The notes: generated from the letters alone by a model not told the origin. A stretch of 35,051 nt of DNA from Prosthecochloris sp. (GCA_004028745.1 RAZP01000004.1:1-35051); one strand, 5' to 3'; positions 7,625 through 16,689 are shown, counted from the first letter of the stretch. Translations and numbers: made by a program.

Positions 7625-8695
7625 ATGATTATGAGCACAATTTATGTCAGAACACTCAAACGAGCAGAGCATACTGTTTTTTGTGTTGCAGAGGGGCAAA
7701 AATCGTATTACGACCCTCAATTTAACCGTCGTGTTCCTTATTCCAGCGGACAGCAGGTAAAACGCTCCATACTTAATGCACTGTCCAAAGCGCTAAATGA
7801 GGTTCCTTCTCCAACCACATTTTTGTTTGACGTGGACAAAGATGGTGTGATGAAAGAAGGGGAAGTATATGCTACTTGTGATCCGACGTATTCAGACCAG
7901 TTGTTCGGTGGCTGGATGAAAGCAGCAAAAGGCGGTAGAGACAGAACTTTAAAAAGAAGAAGCCCACTTTCCATTTCGGCAATGAGAGGCCTTCATCCTT
8001 TGTTATCAGGTATTGATTCAGAAAATATTTCTTTTGACAGAAGCGACAGGTCGAACAATGAGGTCATTATAAGAAACCAGAAAGGAGAAGAGTTAACCGA
8101 AGAGCAAATTACAGAACTGTTGGAAGGAAAAGATAGAAGCTTGAGCAGAAAATGGATCCCTGATAATAGAAGGGCAACGGGACTCTTTGTTCAGGACATC
8201 GCTATTGATTTGCGGCGGTTGTTTTGCGTATCCCTAAATAAATTGGAGCCGGAAATTACAGAAGAAACCGAAGCGCGCTTACGCGAAGCAGGATGGACAG
8301 AAACCGAAACCGTTTTTGGTGAATGTTTGGTTGTTCCGAAGAAAGAACGTGAGCGTTTGATTAAGGCACTTGCTCATGCTGTTATTAACTGGGCAATCAC
8401 ATCAAATCAAGCACGCACGTTTAGTTTGATGGAAACGTTGGCTGTTTCAATTTCTGGAAACGCCAATAAAATTGCAGGTAGCATTAGAGCGAAACTTAAG
8501 GAAGAGGACGAAAATAAAGCTGAGCCAATAGTGGAAGAAGAAATGGATGGTGTTGAGACTTATGTGACTTTGGCTGGGAACGGTTATGTCAGAACAAAAA
8601 AAGAATCAGGAGGTGCTCTCGATCAAGCAGAGCAAGCCTTGATTGATAAAATGGGGAAGTTCGATTATGAGAATCAAATGGCTTCTGCATCGTAA
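7625..8695 (+). CDS. cas7: Cas7, Cascade backbone subunit (Cst2/DevR-like)
   Basis: A 356-residue Cas7-family protein. The N-terminal RAMP strand (STIYVRTLKRAEHTVF) and YSSGQQVKRSILNAL match the Cas7 pattern in which the helix after strand 1 carries a conserved (S/G)QQ-KR motif. SPLSISAMRGLHPL and the later HAVINWAITSNQARTFSLME are also typical of this family. Cas7 coats the crRNA spacer in multiple copies. Two starts, 7625 and 7631, are only two codons apart and cannot be separated. A short Lys/Glu-rich insert (EEDENKAEPIVEEEMDG) near the C-terminus is probably a surface loop. A hairpin follows the stop before cas1. Confidence 0.85.
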   Translation: MIMSTIYVRTLKRAEHTVFCVAEGQKSYYDPQFNRRVPYSSGQQVKRSILNALSKALNEVPSPTTFLFDVDKDGVMKEGEVYATCDPTYSDQLFGGWMKAAKGGRDRTLKRRSPLSISAMRGLHPLLSGIDSENISFDRSDRSNNEVIIRNQKGEELTEEQITELLEGKDRSLSRKWIPDNRRATGLFVQDIAIDLRRLFCVSLNKLEPEITEETEARLREAGWTETETVFGECLVVPKKERERLIKALAHAVINWAITSNQARTFSLMETLAVSISGNANKIAGSIRAKLKEEDENKAEPIVEEEMDGVETYVTLAGNGYVRTKKESGGALDQAEQALIDKMGKFDYENQMASAS

Positions 8696-8697
8696 AT

Positions 8698-8719
8698 AGC
8701 CCCTTGCTCGAGCAGGGCT
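8698..8719 (+). terminator. Inverted repeat between cas7 and cas1
   Basis: AGCCCCTTGCTC and GAGCAGGGCT form an inverted repeat with two unpaired bases and almost no loop, just 2 bp after the cas7 stop. No T-run follows, so it is more likely an RNA-stability or attenuation hairpin than a full terminator. It falls exactly where the AT-rich effector genes give way to the more GC-rich cas1. Confidence 0.45.
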
Positions 8720-8744
8720 ACATACTCCTGTTTATAGTATTATT

Positions 8745-9893
8745 ATGCCTCTATCAATCCCGACAAAACAGCCGTTTTATATTTTCTCAAACGGAACGCT
8801 CATGCGGAAGGAGAATACCATTTGTTTTCTGCCTTATGTAACGCAGGAGGAAATTACGGTTGAAGTGGATCCTGCTCTGTATCTCGAACCGGATGAACAA
8901 GAGAACTATTCGCTCAACTCTGTGAAAGATGATCTCCTGAATAGAGCTGGGCGAAGAGTGATTCCGGTCAACAACATTGATGCATTTTATGTTTTCGGCG
9001 AAGTCAGCTTCAACACGAAGTTCCTGAACTTTCTCAGCCGGTTCAGGATTCCGATGCATTGCTTTAACTATTACGGCTTCTATTCGGGTACATATTATCC
9101 TCGTGAGTATCTGCTTTCAGGCTACGTGTTGGTTCACCAGGTAAGCCAGTATACCGCGGCTAAAAAACGACTGAAAATCGCCAGAGAATTTGTCGAGGCT
9201 GCCGGCTTCAATATCCTCAAAAACCTGAAGTACTACTCCGCAGAGTCGAGACAGGGAGACAGGAACGATTCCGGTTCTTTGACTGAAACCATAGCGGCGA
9301 TCGAGGGCTACATGAAGGGCATTCATAATGCTGGTGATGTGGAAACGCTGATGGGCATCGAGGGTAATATCCGAAAAACTTATTACGAGGTTTGGCAGCA
9401 TCTGCTGAAGTCTGCTGACCCTGCATTTTCGTTTCAGGAAAGAGTAAAAAGGCCTCCAGACAATGCGGTAAATGCTCTCATTTCATTTGGCAATAGCTTG
9501 ATGTATTCAGCCTGCCTTACCGAAATTTACCGCACACAGTTGAACCCAACTGTTTCTTTTCTCCATGAGCCATCCGAACGAAGGTTCTCGCTGGCGCTCG
9601 ATATAGCAGAGATTTTCAAACCTATTTTTATCGACAGACTGATTTTCAAGCTTGTCAACAAAAGAGAGATTCAGGCAAAACATTTTACCAAAGCTCTCAA
9701 CTTCTGTCACCTCAACGATGCGGGCAGGAAAATCTTTGTCAAGGAATTCGAGGAAAAAATGCGGACAACAATCAAACACCGGGGATTAGGGAGGCCTGTA
9801 TCATATCGCAGGCTTATCAGGCTGGAGTGCTACAAGCTTATCAAACATCTCATGGGTGAAGAAAACTATCGGGGCTTCAGAATCTGGTGGTAG
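8745..9893 (+). CDS. cas1: Cas1 spacer-integration endonuclease
   Basis: A 382-residue Cas1, the catalytic half of the Cas1-Cas2 integrase. The metal-binding residues fit E206 (GIEGNIRKTYY), H274 (FLHEPSERRFSLALD) and D286/E289 (LDIAEIFKP), all intact. The length is at the longer end for type I-B. The N-terminal beta-domain (YIFSNGTLMRKENTICFLP) is normal. Bases 9181-9240 are 29/60 G+C, much closer to the host average than the effector genes upstream, hinting that the adaptation genes have a separate history. The ATG at 8745 has no strong ribosome-binding site. Cas2 follows after 52 bp. Confidence 0.96.
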   Translation: MPLSIPTKQPFYIFSNGTLMRKENTICFLPYVTQEEITVEVDPALYLEPDEQENYSLNSVKDDLLNRAGRRVIPVNNIDAFYVFGEVSFNTKFLNFLSRFRIPMHCFNYYGFYSGTYYPREYLLSGYVLVHQVSQYTAAKKRLKIAREFVEAAGFNILKNLKYYSAESRQGDRNDSGSLTETIAAIEGYMKGIHNAGDVETLMGIEGNIRKTYYEVWQHLLKSADPAFSFQERVKRPPDNAVNALISFGNSLMYSACLTEIYRTQLNPTVSFLHEPSERRFSLALDIAEIFKPIFIDRLIFKLVNKREIQAKHFTKALNFCHLNDAGRKIFVKEFEEKMRTTIKHRGLGRPVSYRRLIRLECYKLIKHLMGEENYRGFRIWW

Positions 9894-9945
9894 TTATTCT
9901 GATTATGCAACTCAAAATCCAAAATTCATAATTTTTTAATAAAAG

Positions 9946-10206
9946 ATGTACTACATCGCAGTCTATGACGTCGAGCAGAAAAGGGTAGGGCGTATGCTGA
10001 AGCTTTTCCGGCGTTACTTGCATCATATCCAGAACTCGGTTTTTGAGGGTGAGCTCACTCCTGCTGCATATAAAAGGTTAAAATATGAAGTTGATAACCT
10101 CTGTAATGACGAGAAGGATTCGGTAATCTTTTTTGAGCTAAACGGGAAATACATGAAGAAAGAAGTTTTAGGAGTAGAGAAGAAACCTGCCTCTAACTTT
10201 TTGTGA
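9946..10206 (+). CDS. cas2: Cas2 structural subunit of the integrase
   Basis: An 86-residue ferredoxin-fold protein starting MYYIAVYDVEQKRVGRMLK, with the conserved Asp at residue 8 after the first strand. HHIQNSVFEGELTPAAYKRL is the usual second-strand and helix segment. In the integrase the Cas2 dimer bridges two Cas1 dimers and fixes spacer length. Size and motifs are standard. It ends 9 bp before cas4, so the two are almost certainly co-transcribed. Confidence 0.95.
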   Translation: MYYIAVYDVEQKRVGRMLKLFRRYLHHIQNSVFEGELTPAAYKRLKYEVDNLCNDEKDSVIFFELNGKYMKKEVLGVEKKPASNFL

Positions 10207-10215
10207 GCTTTTGGC

Positions 10216-10716
10216 ATGATATATCAAAAAATAAACGGAACGAAGATAAACTATTATTTTATCTGTCACCGAAAGTTATGGCTGTTTGTACGACAGATGC
10301 AGTTCGAAAACGAATCAAATCCGGTTGATGAGGGAAAATTTATCAGTGAGACAACTTATGCAAGGAAAGAGCATGAAATACAGCTTGGTGATGCAGCAGT
10401 TCTGGATTTTTTTGATGCACAAAACAAAGTTGTCCATGAGGTCAAGAAATCCCCTAAAATGGAGGAGGCTCATCTATGGCAACTGAAATATTACCTTTAT
10501 TATTTGAAAAAGCTTGGTGTTGAGGGCGTAAAAGGAAAAATTGATTATCCAAAACAGAAAAAAACGCAGGAAGTTCTGCTCGCAGCAGAAGATGAAGAAA
10601 GGATTGAAGCAATGTTCAAAGCTATAAAGGCGATAACATCTCGTGAAAAAGCTCCTGACAAGATCGAAAAAAAATTCTGTAGAAAATGCGCATACTATGA
10701 ATTTTGTTGGGCTTAG
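10216..10716 (+). CDS. cas4: Cas4 iron-sulfur exonuclease for prespacer trimming
   Basis: A 166-residue Cas4 of the RecB nuclease family. The four cluster cysteines are visible: C17 near the N-terminus and C155, C158, C164 in CRKCAYYEFC. The nuclease core has D64 (AVLDFFD) and E75-V-K77 (HEVKKS). Cas4 trims prespacers and helps choose PAM and orientation. It is the last cas gene, between cas2 and the leader. In most I-B loci cas4 precedes cas1, so the cas1-cas2-cas4 order is less common. The protein is short but complete. Confidence 0.93.
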   Translation: MIYQKINGTKINYYFICHRKLWLFVRQMQFENESNPVDEGKFISETTYARKEHEIQLGDAAVLDFFDAQNKVVHEVKKSPKMEEAHLWQLKYYLYYLKKLGVEGVKGKIDYPKQKKTQEVLLAAEDEERIEAMFKAIKAITSREKAPDKIEKKFCRKCAYYEFCWA

Positions 10717-10946
10717 GGCAATTAACGGCCTTAATGCAAGTCGTCGATCTCCCGAAAATTCAGGAACACCAGCCCCTTATTTCACCTCCTTGTTTTCAGA
10801 TTTCCCCTAATTCATTACATTTTAATTAGTTCGAAAAGTCGTCGATCCCCCGTGCTTTTTACCTTATTGGCGATCGACGACCTGAAGCCACTTATTTTCA
10901 CGATTTGTGTCAGTATTTACAGGGTTTTCCAGCTGTTTTTTAACGA
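10717..10946 (+). promoter_or_regulatory. CRISPR leader with a thrice-repeated GTCGTCGATC motif
   Basis: The 230 bp between cas4 and the first repeat are AT-rich and hold no gene. GTCGTCGATC occurs at 10740-10749 and 10838-10847, and its exact reverse complement GATCGACGAC at 10872-10881. Both direct copies continue as YCCCG. The second and third copies could fold into a hairpin. The leader side is set by the degenerate repeat at the other end of the array. These boxes may be binding sites for an integration factor or regulator. Confidence 0.75.
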
Positions 10947-13900
10947 CTTCTAATTGCACCAATATGGAATTGAAATCATTTCGAGCGGTGTGAAAAAACG
11001 TATGGCAAAGGTCTTCTAATTGCACCAATATGGAATTGAAATTGGGTTGATAGCGCCTCATTGTCCACTTTGTTTGAGCTTCTAATTGCACCAATATGGA
11101 ATTGAAATTTTTCCTTGCGCTTTCCCGGTCTTGCACCTCCATCCTTCTAATTGCACCAATATGGAATTGAAATCAGATTGTATGATGTCTGTCATCACTG
11201 GCAGTTGACGCTTCTAATTGCACCAATATGGAATTGAAATAGTTCATTGCCAGGGAGAATGCGTCCATTCGAGGACGGCTTCTAATTGCACCAATATGGA
11301 ATTGAAATCGATGCGGAGCAGTTCGTGCCGATGCTGGATGTTGCCTTCTAATTGCACCAATATGGAATTGAAATCAAAGGAAAAGGAAAAGGTAAAGGAA
11401 GAGGAAGAATCCTTCTAATTGCACCAATATGGAATTGAAATGCAGCTATCATCAATGTCGTCTTTGACACCGTGACGGCTTCTAATTGCACCAATATGGA
11501 ATTGAAATCAGGTCTTTGTCTTTCCATTCGAGGTGTAGGGTGCCTTCTTCTAATTGCACCAATATGGAATTGAAATTTTGCATGAGCTGCCCCGCTTCGG
11601 TCTCGGGTTAGCTTCTAATTGCACCAATATGGAATTGAAATCGATCAATGTGATAGAAAACCTTACACAACCTTACACCTTCTAATTGCACCAATATGGA
11701 ATTGAAATTATGTTTCGTTTTGGAAAGTCGGCAAGCTAAATCACTTCTAATTGCACCAATATGGAATTGAAATCATCCGCACTTACTGCATAACCGACGA
11801 CTCGTATAACCTTCTAATTGCACCAATATGGAATTGAAATTTTGCAAGCGCAGCAATATCCGTCTCCATTTGGTCAAGCTTCTAATTGCACCAATATGGA
11901 ATTGAAATTCATGTATAGCAATCTGCTTCGTATCAGTCAGATAGACTTCTAATTGCACCAATATGGAATTGAAATCTGAGATTCAGGTTTCCGCTGTTTG
12001 TCTGTAAATACCTTCTAATTGCACCAATATGGAATTGAAATGATGAGACAATGACACGATCGGTTACGATTTATGGTCCTTCTAATTGCACCAATATGGA
12101 ATTGAAATGTCTGTGAGTACGTCCAGTTGGCGGCGCAGCGTCATTCTTCTAATTGCACCAATATGGAATTGAAATATATTTTGGAATACGATGAGCATTC
12201 TCGGTAAGATTTCTTCTAATTGCACCAATATGGAATTGAAATCTTCGTTTTTAAGTTGTAGTTTCTCCTCGTCACTGGTCTTCTAATTGCACCAATATGG
12301 AATTGAAATTCACTTATAAAAGGGTCCAGTGATGCAAATTTTTCTGCCTTCTAATTGCACCAATATGGAATTGAAATGAAGCTGTTTATCGAGGTCTTTC
12401 GCTTCCTTTTTGCTTCTAATTGCACCAATATGGAATTGAAATTGAATAGGGACAGCTTTGGCCTTCTTCGGCACTTGCACCTTCTAATTGCACCAATATG
12501 GAATTGAAATTACAGTTCAGGGGGAATGATGAGAGGAGACAGAAGCCTTCTAATTGCACCAATATGGAATTGAAATCAGAAAGGAGATGCTGTCTCTTTG
12601 CCGTTGGGTACCACCTTCTAATTGCACCAATATGGAATTGAAATCAGGGTAATCTGGCTGCGATGGGTACTGTAGCTTCTTCCTTCTAATTGCACCAATA
12701 TGGAATTGAAATGCAGGCGGCTCTTAATCGTGCATTTCAGTCTGAAGACTTCTAATTGCACCAATATGGAATTGAAATCTGATTTTGTTAAAGAGGTTCC
12801 TCCGGTTGATAGAGTCTTCTAATTGCACCAATATGGAATTGAAATTTTGTATACATTGCAGTATTAGAAGTATTAGCATCTCTTCTAATTGCACCAATAT
12901 GGAATTGAAATTTTTTTAATGGTTTTAGAGTTAAACTATGCTGCTGAGACTTCTAATTGCACCAATATGGAATTGAAATACAAAATCGTAGGTTATCGCG
13001 CCGCAACCCGAAGGCTTCTAATTGCACCAATATGGAATTGAAATTATACAAGGCGGCCAGATCTTCTTTTTTCCCGGTTTCTTCTAATTGCACCAATATG
13101 GAATTGAAATTAGACATCCCGTTCTTCCTGCAGGGATTTTTTCTCTTCCTTCTAATTGCACCAATATGGAATTGAAATGTAATACTCTCAGAAATGCTCA
13201 GAAAGCTAAGGAGCGCTTCTAATTGCACCAATATGGAATTGAAATTAACTCGCTTCTAAGCGACGATCCGTGCTTTTTTTTGGCTTCTAATTGCACCAAT
13301 ATGGAATTGAAATATATGATTTTTGCAAGTAGCATGATTTAAATCCCCCCTGCTTCTAATTGCACCAATATGGAATTGAAATATTAAAGCGTTTGATAGA
13401 GGTTCTGCCAGGGCCGGCTTCTAATTGCACCAATATGGAATTGAAATTCTGTAATTACTGCCAAGTTTGCAATATGCTTTCCTTCTTCTAATTGCACCAA
13501 TATGGAATTGAAATGTTTTCAGCCTTCTGCAGCTCTACCCTCTGAGCTTCTTCTAATTGCACCAATATGGAATTGAAATCGGATAAGGCGGGTGAGCAGG
13601 AGGAGCCTGATCCGACTTCTAATTGCACCAATATGGAATTGAAATAGAGGTAATTGACGTCAACCAGATCGAACCCGTCACTTCTAATTGCACCAATATG
13701 GAATTGAAATGGTGATTGTCCCTATCGAGAGAGCGACGCTTGCTTCTTCTAATTGCACCAATATGGAATTGAAATCAGATTGCCGGTCAACACATCACCA
13801 TCGCCGTCACCTTCTAATTGCACCAATATGGAATTGAAATGCCGTATCAACTCTTATTTGTCGAACCGGCAATAACTGCTTCTAATTGCACCAATATGGA

Positions 13901-14910
13901 ATTGAAATTGCTATCTTAAACTTGTATCACAATATGACGATTATGTCTTCTAATTGCACCAATATGGAATTGAAATTTTACTAAATATTCAATTACTGCT
14001 TCTATTGAAATTACTTCTAATTGCACCAATATGGAATTGAAATCAATAACTATCGGTGATACTGTAGATGGTGATTATTGCTTCTAATTGCACCAATATG
14101 GAATTGAAATCCGTTGTAGCTGCCGTTTGACAGGGTGGACCACGTGACTTCTAATTGCACCAATATGGAATTGAAATATAATGGAGTTATTGGAGGCGGC
14201 GGAGGCGGCGGACTTCTAATTGCACCAATATGGAATTGAAATCGGACACGAGGTCAAAGGAAACCGAGTTCACCCCGCTTCTAATTGCACCAATATGGAA
14301 TTGAAATTTCGACTATAGCCAATTTTTTCACTTAACGATCTAACTTCTAATTGCACCAATATGGAATTGAAATGAGTCTGTATTATAACACTCGTAACAT
14401 GTAATAGACTTCTAATTGCACCAATATGGAATTGAAATATGATTTTCTTGAGGTTGAGTCCCATTATCGTATTCCCTTCTAATTGCACCAATATGGAATT
14501 GAAATCAAACGGGATAAACTTAGGCCCGTGCATCAGCGTTGCCTTCTAATTGCACCAATATGGAATTGAAATTCTGAACAGACGTTGAAGTCGCTCGCAG
14601 TGGCGGGTGCGGCTTCTAATTGCACCAATATGGAATTGAAATTTTGTTTGTGGTATCTGTGCTAAAAGTTGTTTTAACTCCTTCTAATTGCACCAATATG
14701 GAATTGAAATAGTGTTTTGTGAAGTATGCGAGAACTCCCTCAGATTCTTCTAATTGCACCAATATGGAATTGAAATTCGATATCGATACTACGTCTGACG
14801 TGCGCCTGATCGACCTTCTAATTGCACCAATATGGAATTGAAATGGCGGATTATGTTGGGTTCAGAGGGTTCTCCGTTACCTTCTAATTGCACCAATATG
14901 GAATTGAATT
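10947..14910 (+). CRISPR. CRISPR array, 60 repeats of 30 bp and 59 spacers
   Basis: The repeat starts CTTCTAATTGCACC and ends AATATGGAATTGAAAT (30 bp in all). I located 60 copies by hand, the first at 10947-10976 and the last at 14881-14910. Spacers are 35 to 40 bp, and their summed length (2164 bp) agrees with the array length. All internal repeats look identical. The last one ends GAATT instead of AAAT, marking the old, leader-distal end. The ATTGAAAT 3' end resembles the 5' handle of type I-B crRNAs (ATTGAAAC class). Short open frames in both directions across the array come only from the repeats. Confidence 0.99.
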
Positions 14911-14923
14911 TTCTCCTTAGAAT

Positions 14924-14945
14924 AGAATAAGGGACGTTGTTTATT
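14924..14945 (+). repeat. Dispersed short repeat, family 1, copy b
   Basis: AGAATAAGGGACGTTGTTTA then TT begins 13 bp after the last CRISPR repeat. It matches the family core with GTT-GTTTATTAGG in place of GTTCTTGATTAGC. The remaining gene-free bases from 14946 to 15190 hold no other structure that I can see. Confidence 0.55.
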
Positions 14946-15190
14946 AGGTAAAATAAATGCATCTATCAAGCATCCTTTATCCATATTCTTTGCTCCCTGG
15001 ACTTTGAAGGCACAACTACCCAGAGTGCTCACTCCAATCAATCTGAAACAGGCGTGCATTTGGTTCTGCTGTTCGTGAAGGGTTAGCGGCTTACAAGTCG
15101 ATGAAAAACGGGGATTTTATTGTATGTTGATTTAACTAAATCCATGTTTAATTAACTTTTTACAACGTAAAACCATATAAAAAAGGAATT

Positions 15191-15364
15191 ATGGCAAAAT
15201 CAGCACCTGCTGCAAAGCCAGCGGCTAAAGCAGCAAAAGGAGCTCCTGTCGCAAAATCAGCTCCAGCAAAAAAGCTGGCGCCTCAAGGAAAGAAAGCTTC
15301 AAATCTGGAGAATCCCCTGAGGATGGCGCCAATCGATACAGGATTAAAAAATAAATATCGCTAA
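15191..15364 (+). CDS. Small Lys/Ala/Pro-rich basic protein, histone H1-like composition
   Basis: A 57-residue protein beginning MAKSAPAAKPAAKAAKGAPV. It is made almost wholly of Ala, Lys and Pro up to about residue 36, then has a short non-repetitive tail (NLENPLRMAPIDTGLKNKYR). AAAAAGG ends four bases before the ATG and supports translation. Such AAKP-rich tails bind DNA in bacterial H1-like proteins, so nucleoid binding is possible, but the unique C-terminal tail is not a domain I recognise. The gene stands alone between the CRISPR array and the hip operon. Its codons look host-like. Confidence 0.6.
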   Translation: MAKSAPAAKPAAKAAKGAPVAKSAPAKKLAPQGKKASNLENPLRMAPIDTGLKNKYR

Positions 15365-15370
15365 ACTCAG

Positions 15371-15400
15371 GATATAGGGGACGTTCTTGATTAGCGTTAA
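15371..15400 (+). repeat. Dispersed short repeat, family 1, copy c
   Basis: ATAGGGGACGTTCTTGATTA then GCGTTAA, the best-preserved copy and close to the consensus. GTAAGAGGTTTAG follows 35 bp after its GGGACG, exactly as in copy e at 19065, so the element is longer than the core and runs into the 3' end of hipT. Confidence 0.65.
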
Positions 15401-15407
15401 AAGTTCT

Positions 15408-16358
15408 TTATAGTAAGAGGTTTAGTGCCGTAACCTTTTCATGGATCAGCTTTTTGTATGCATGCTTCAGGCTTTTGTCAAGAAAGCTGCCGTCGATGAA
15501 TCGTTCCCATTGTGGAATCGTTTTTTCGAATTTTCGGAACAGGTTGGACTTTACTTTTTCATTGATGCCAAGTGTATCAAACGCTTTGAGAAAATCATTT
15601 CTATTGATTCTCTTCTTTCTGCCATTGAGCGAGAGTGCGAGGTCCTCGGTGTCTTGGGGATTGACAAGGGCCGTTGCGATCATGTCATATGCAGGGGTAA
15701 GGCTGTGCCCTTTGTTTGCAAGGTTAATCAGTGAAAAGTTTTTCAAGTGCATGTCCGCGTTACCGGTGAGAAAGCTGAAAAGCACCATCTCCATAAAGTT
15801 GATCACATCCAGACCGGGGTTGACCGAATAGCGCAGGATAGCTTTGCCGATCTGTTCATAGGATCCGTAATATTTGTCTTCGGTCAGTTTTTCGGTTACC
15901 TGGCACATGTCTTCCATAGGAAGTTTTCCGTTTTTGGTCCTATCGATACGTTTCGTGATGTAAGCCAGAGAGCCGGATTTCATACGTATCAGACTATGTG
16001 GGACTGTCTTGATTCTTGCGAGTGATGCCAGATGCATGGTCAGGTCCTCTATTTCCGGGAGCTGCTGATATTGCGGGGTTGGGGGCTTGAGGATATAGTT
16101 GCCCCACAAACCGACAATGGTCAAGCGCTGCGGCCGGCCACGTTCCGCTGCCTTTTCCAGATGCAGAGACAGTTTCGGCTGAACTCCCGTAATGGTGACA
16201 TGGCTTCTGACGACCTGAAGGGCCAGTTCATCGAGGTCTTTTTCCGAGTAGGGTAGAACAGGAGGTTGTGGCCTGCCAAAAAATTTTTTGCTACAGGCAG
16301 GGTGAAAATCCCTTTCTCCTGGATTGAGTGGCTTATAGCAGTAGAGGCAAAGTTTCAT
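15408..16358 (-). CDS. hipT: HipT-like Ser/Thr kinase toxin (short HipA)
   Basis: A 316-residue HipA-family kinase that lacks the N-terminal subdomain 1 of full-length HipA, which is encoded separately as hipS. The N-terminus has a Cys/His cluster (CLYCYKPL, DFHPACSKKFFG). The Gly-rich loop reads VTITGVQPK (T55-I-T57-G58), where characterised HipT has two phosphorylatable serines flanking an Ile. K92 is the likely ATP lysine. The catalytic loop is GNADMHLKN (D203, N208) and the metal-binding Asp is D226 in PAYD. It would phosphorylate a cellular target; TrpS is the known target in E. coli HipT, but the target here is unknown. AGGAG lies just before the ATG, 3 bp after hipS. Confidence 0.88.
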   Translation of the reverse strand: MKLCLYCYKPLNPGERDFHPACSKKFFGRPQPPVLPYSEKDLDELALQVVRSHVTITGVQPKLSLHLEKAAERGRPQRLTIVGLWGNYILKPPTPQYQQLPEIEDLTMHLASLARIKTVPHSLIRMKSGSLAYITKRIDRTKNGKLPMEDMCQVTEKLTEDKYYGSYEQIGKAILRYSVNPGLDVINFMEMVLFSFLTGNADMHLKNFSLINLANKGHSLTPAYDMIATALVNPQDTEDLALSLNGRKKRINRNDFLKAFDTLGINEKVKSNLFRKFEKTIPQWERFIDGSFLDKSLKHAYKKLIHEKVTALNLLL

Positions 16359-16361
16359 CTC

Positions 16362-16685
16362 TTACTCCTGATTGACTGGACGAACGCTTACCGCGCCAAT
16401 GCAGTCTCCGCAACAGGTCAGTAACAGGCCCATCCGGTCACGGGGGTTGAGTTTCCAGTTTTTTTCAGCAATCTGCAGGAGCCAGCCTTCAGGAATAAGC
16501 CCGTCAAAGAACGGAAAAAGTGTTCTGCTGGAATAAGGCTCCAGCCTCAACGGCAGCGTCAGACTGACAGGTTCGGGATTATCCGATTGCAGATATGCGG
16601 AATCGTAGAGGAAATGGTATCCTTCTTCGTCGAGGGTCAGCCATCCCGCAGTTGTTTCCTTGAATATGATTTCGGCTTTTTTCAT
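16362..16685 (-). CDS. hipS: HipS-like antitoxin (HipA N-terminal subdomain 1 as a separate protein)
   Basis: A 107-residue protein matching the N-terminal subdomain of HipA (AGWLTLDEEGYHFLYD, then PVSLTLPLRLEPY, FFDGLIPEGWLLQ). LPEGW-type residues and the closing CCGDCIGAVSV are typical of the HipA N1 domain. In HipBST systems this piece acts as the antitoxin. I chose the ATG at 16685, four bases after the hipB stop, because the alternative start at 16712 overlaps hipB and adds no recognisable residues. It is the middle gene of hipB-hipS-hipT, all within a 1.5-kb leftward operon. Confidence 0.82.
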   Translation of the reverse strand: MKKAEIIFKETTAGWLTLDEEGYHFLYDSAYLQSDNPEPVSLTLPLRLEPYSSRTLFPFFDGLIPEGWLLQIAEKNWKLNPRDRMGLLLTCCGDCIGAVSVRPVNQE

Positions 16686-16689
16686 TTGA

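Noticed and set aside
10864..14533. Several open frames of 60-97 codons in both directions across the array
   Set aside because: They are built from repeated translations of the CRISPR repeat (NFNSILVQLE and NCTNMELK) and have no independent coding signal.
14911..15190. A second leader or degenerate array beyond the terminal repeat
   Set aside because: No further repeat-like units occur; only a dispersed repeat copy is present.
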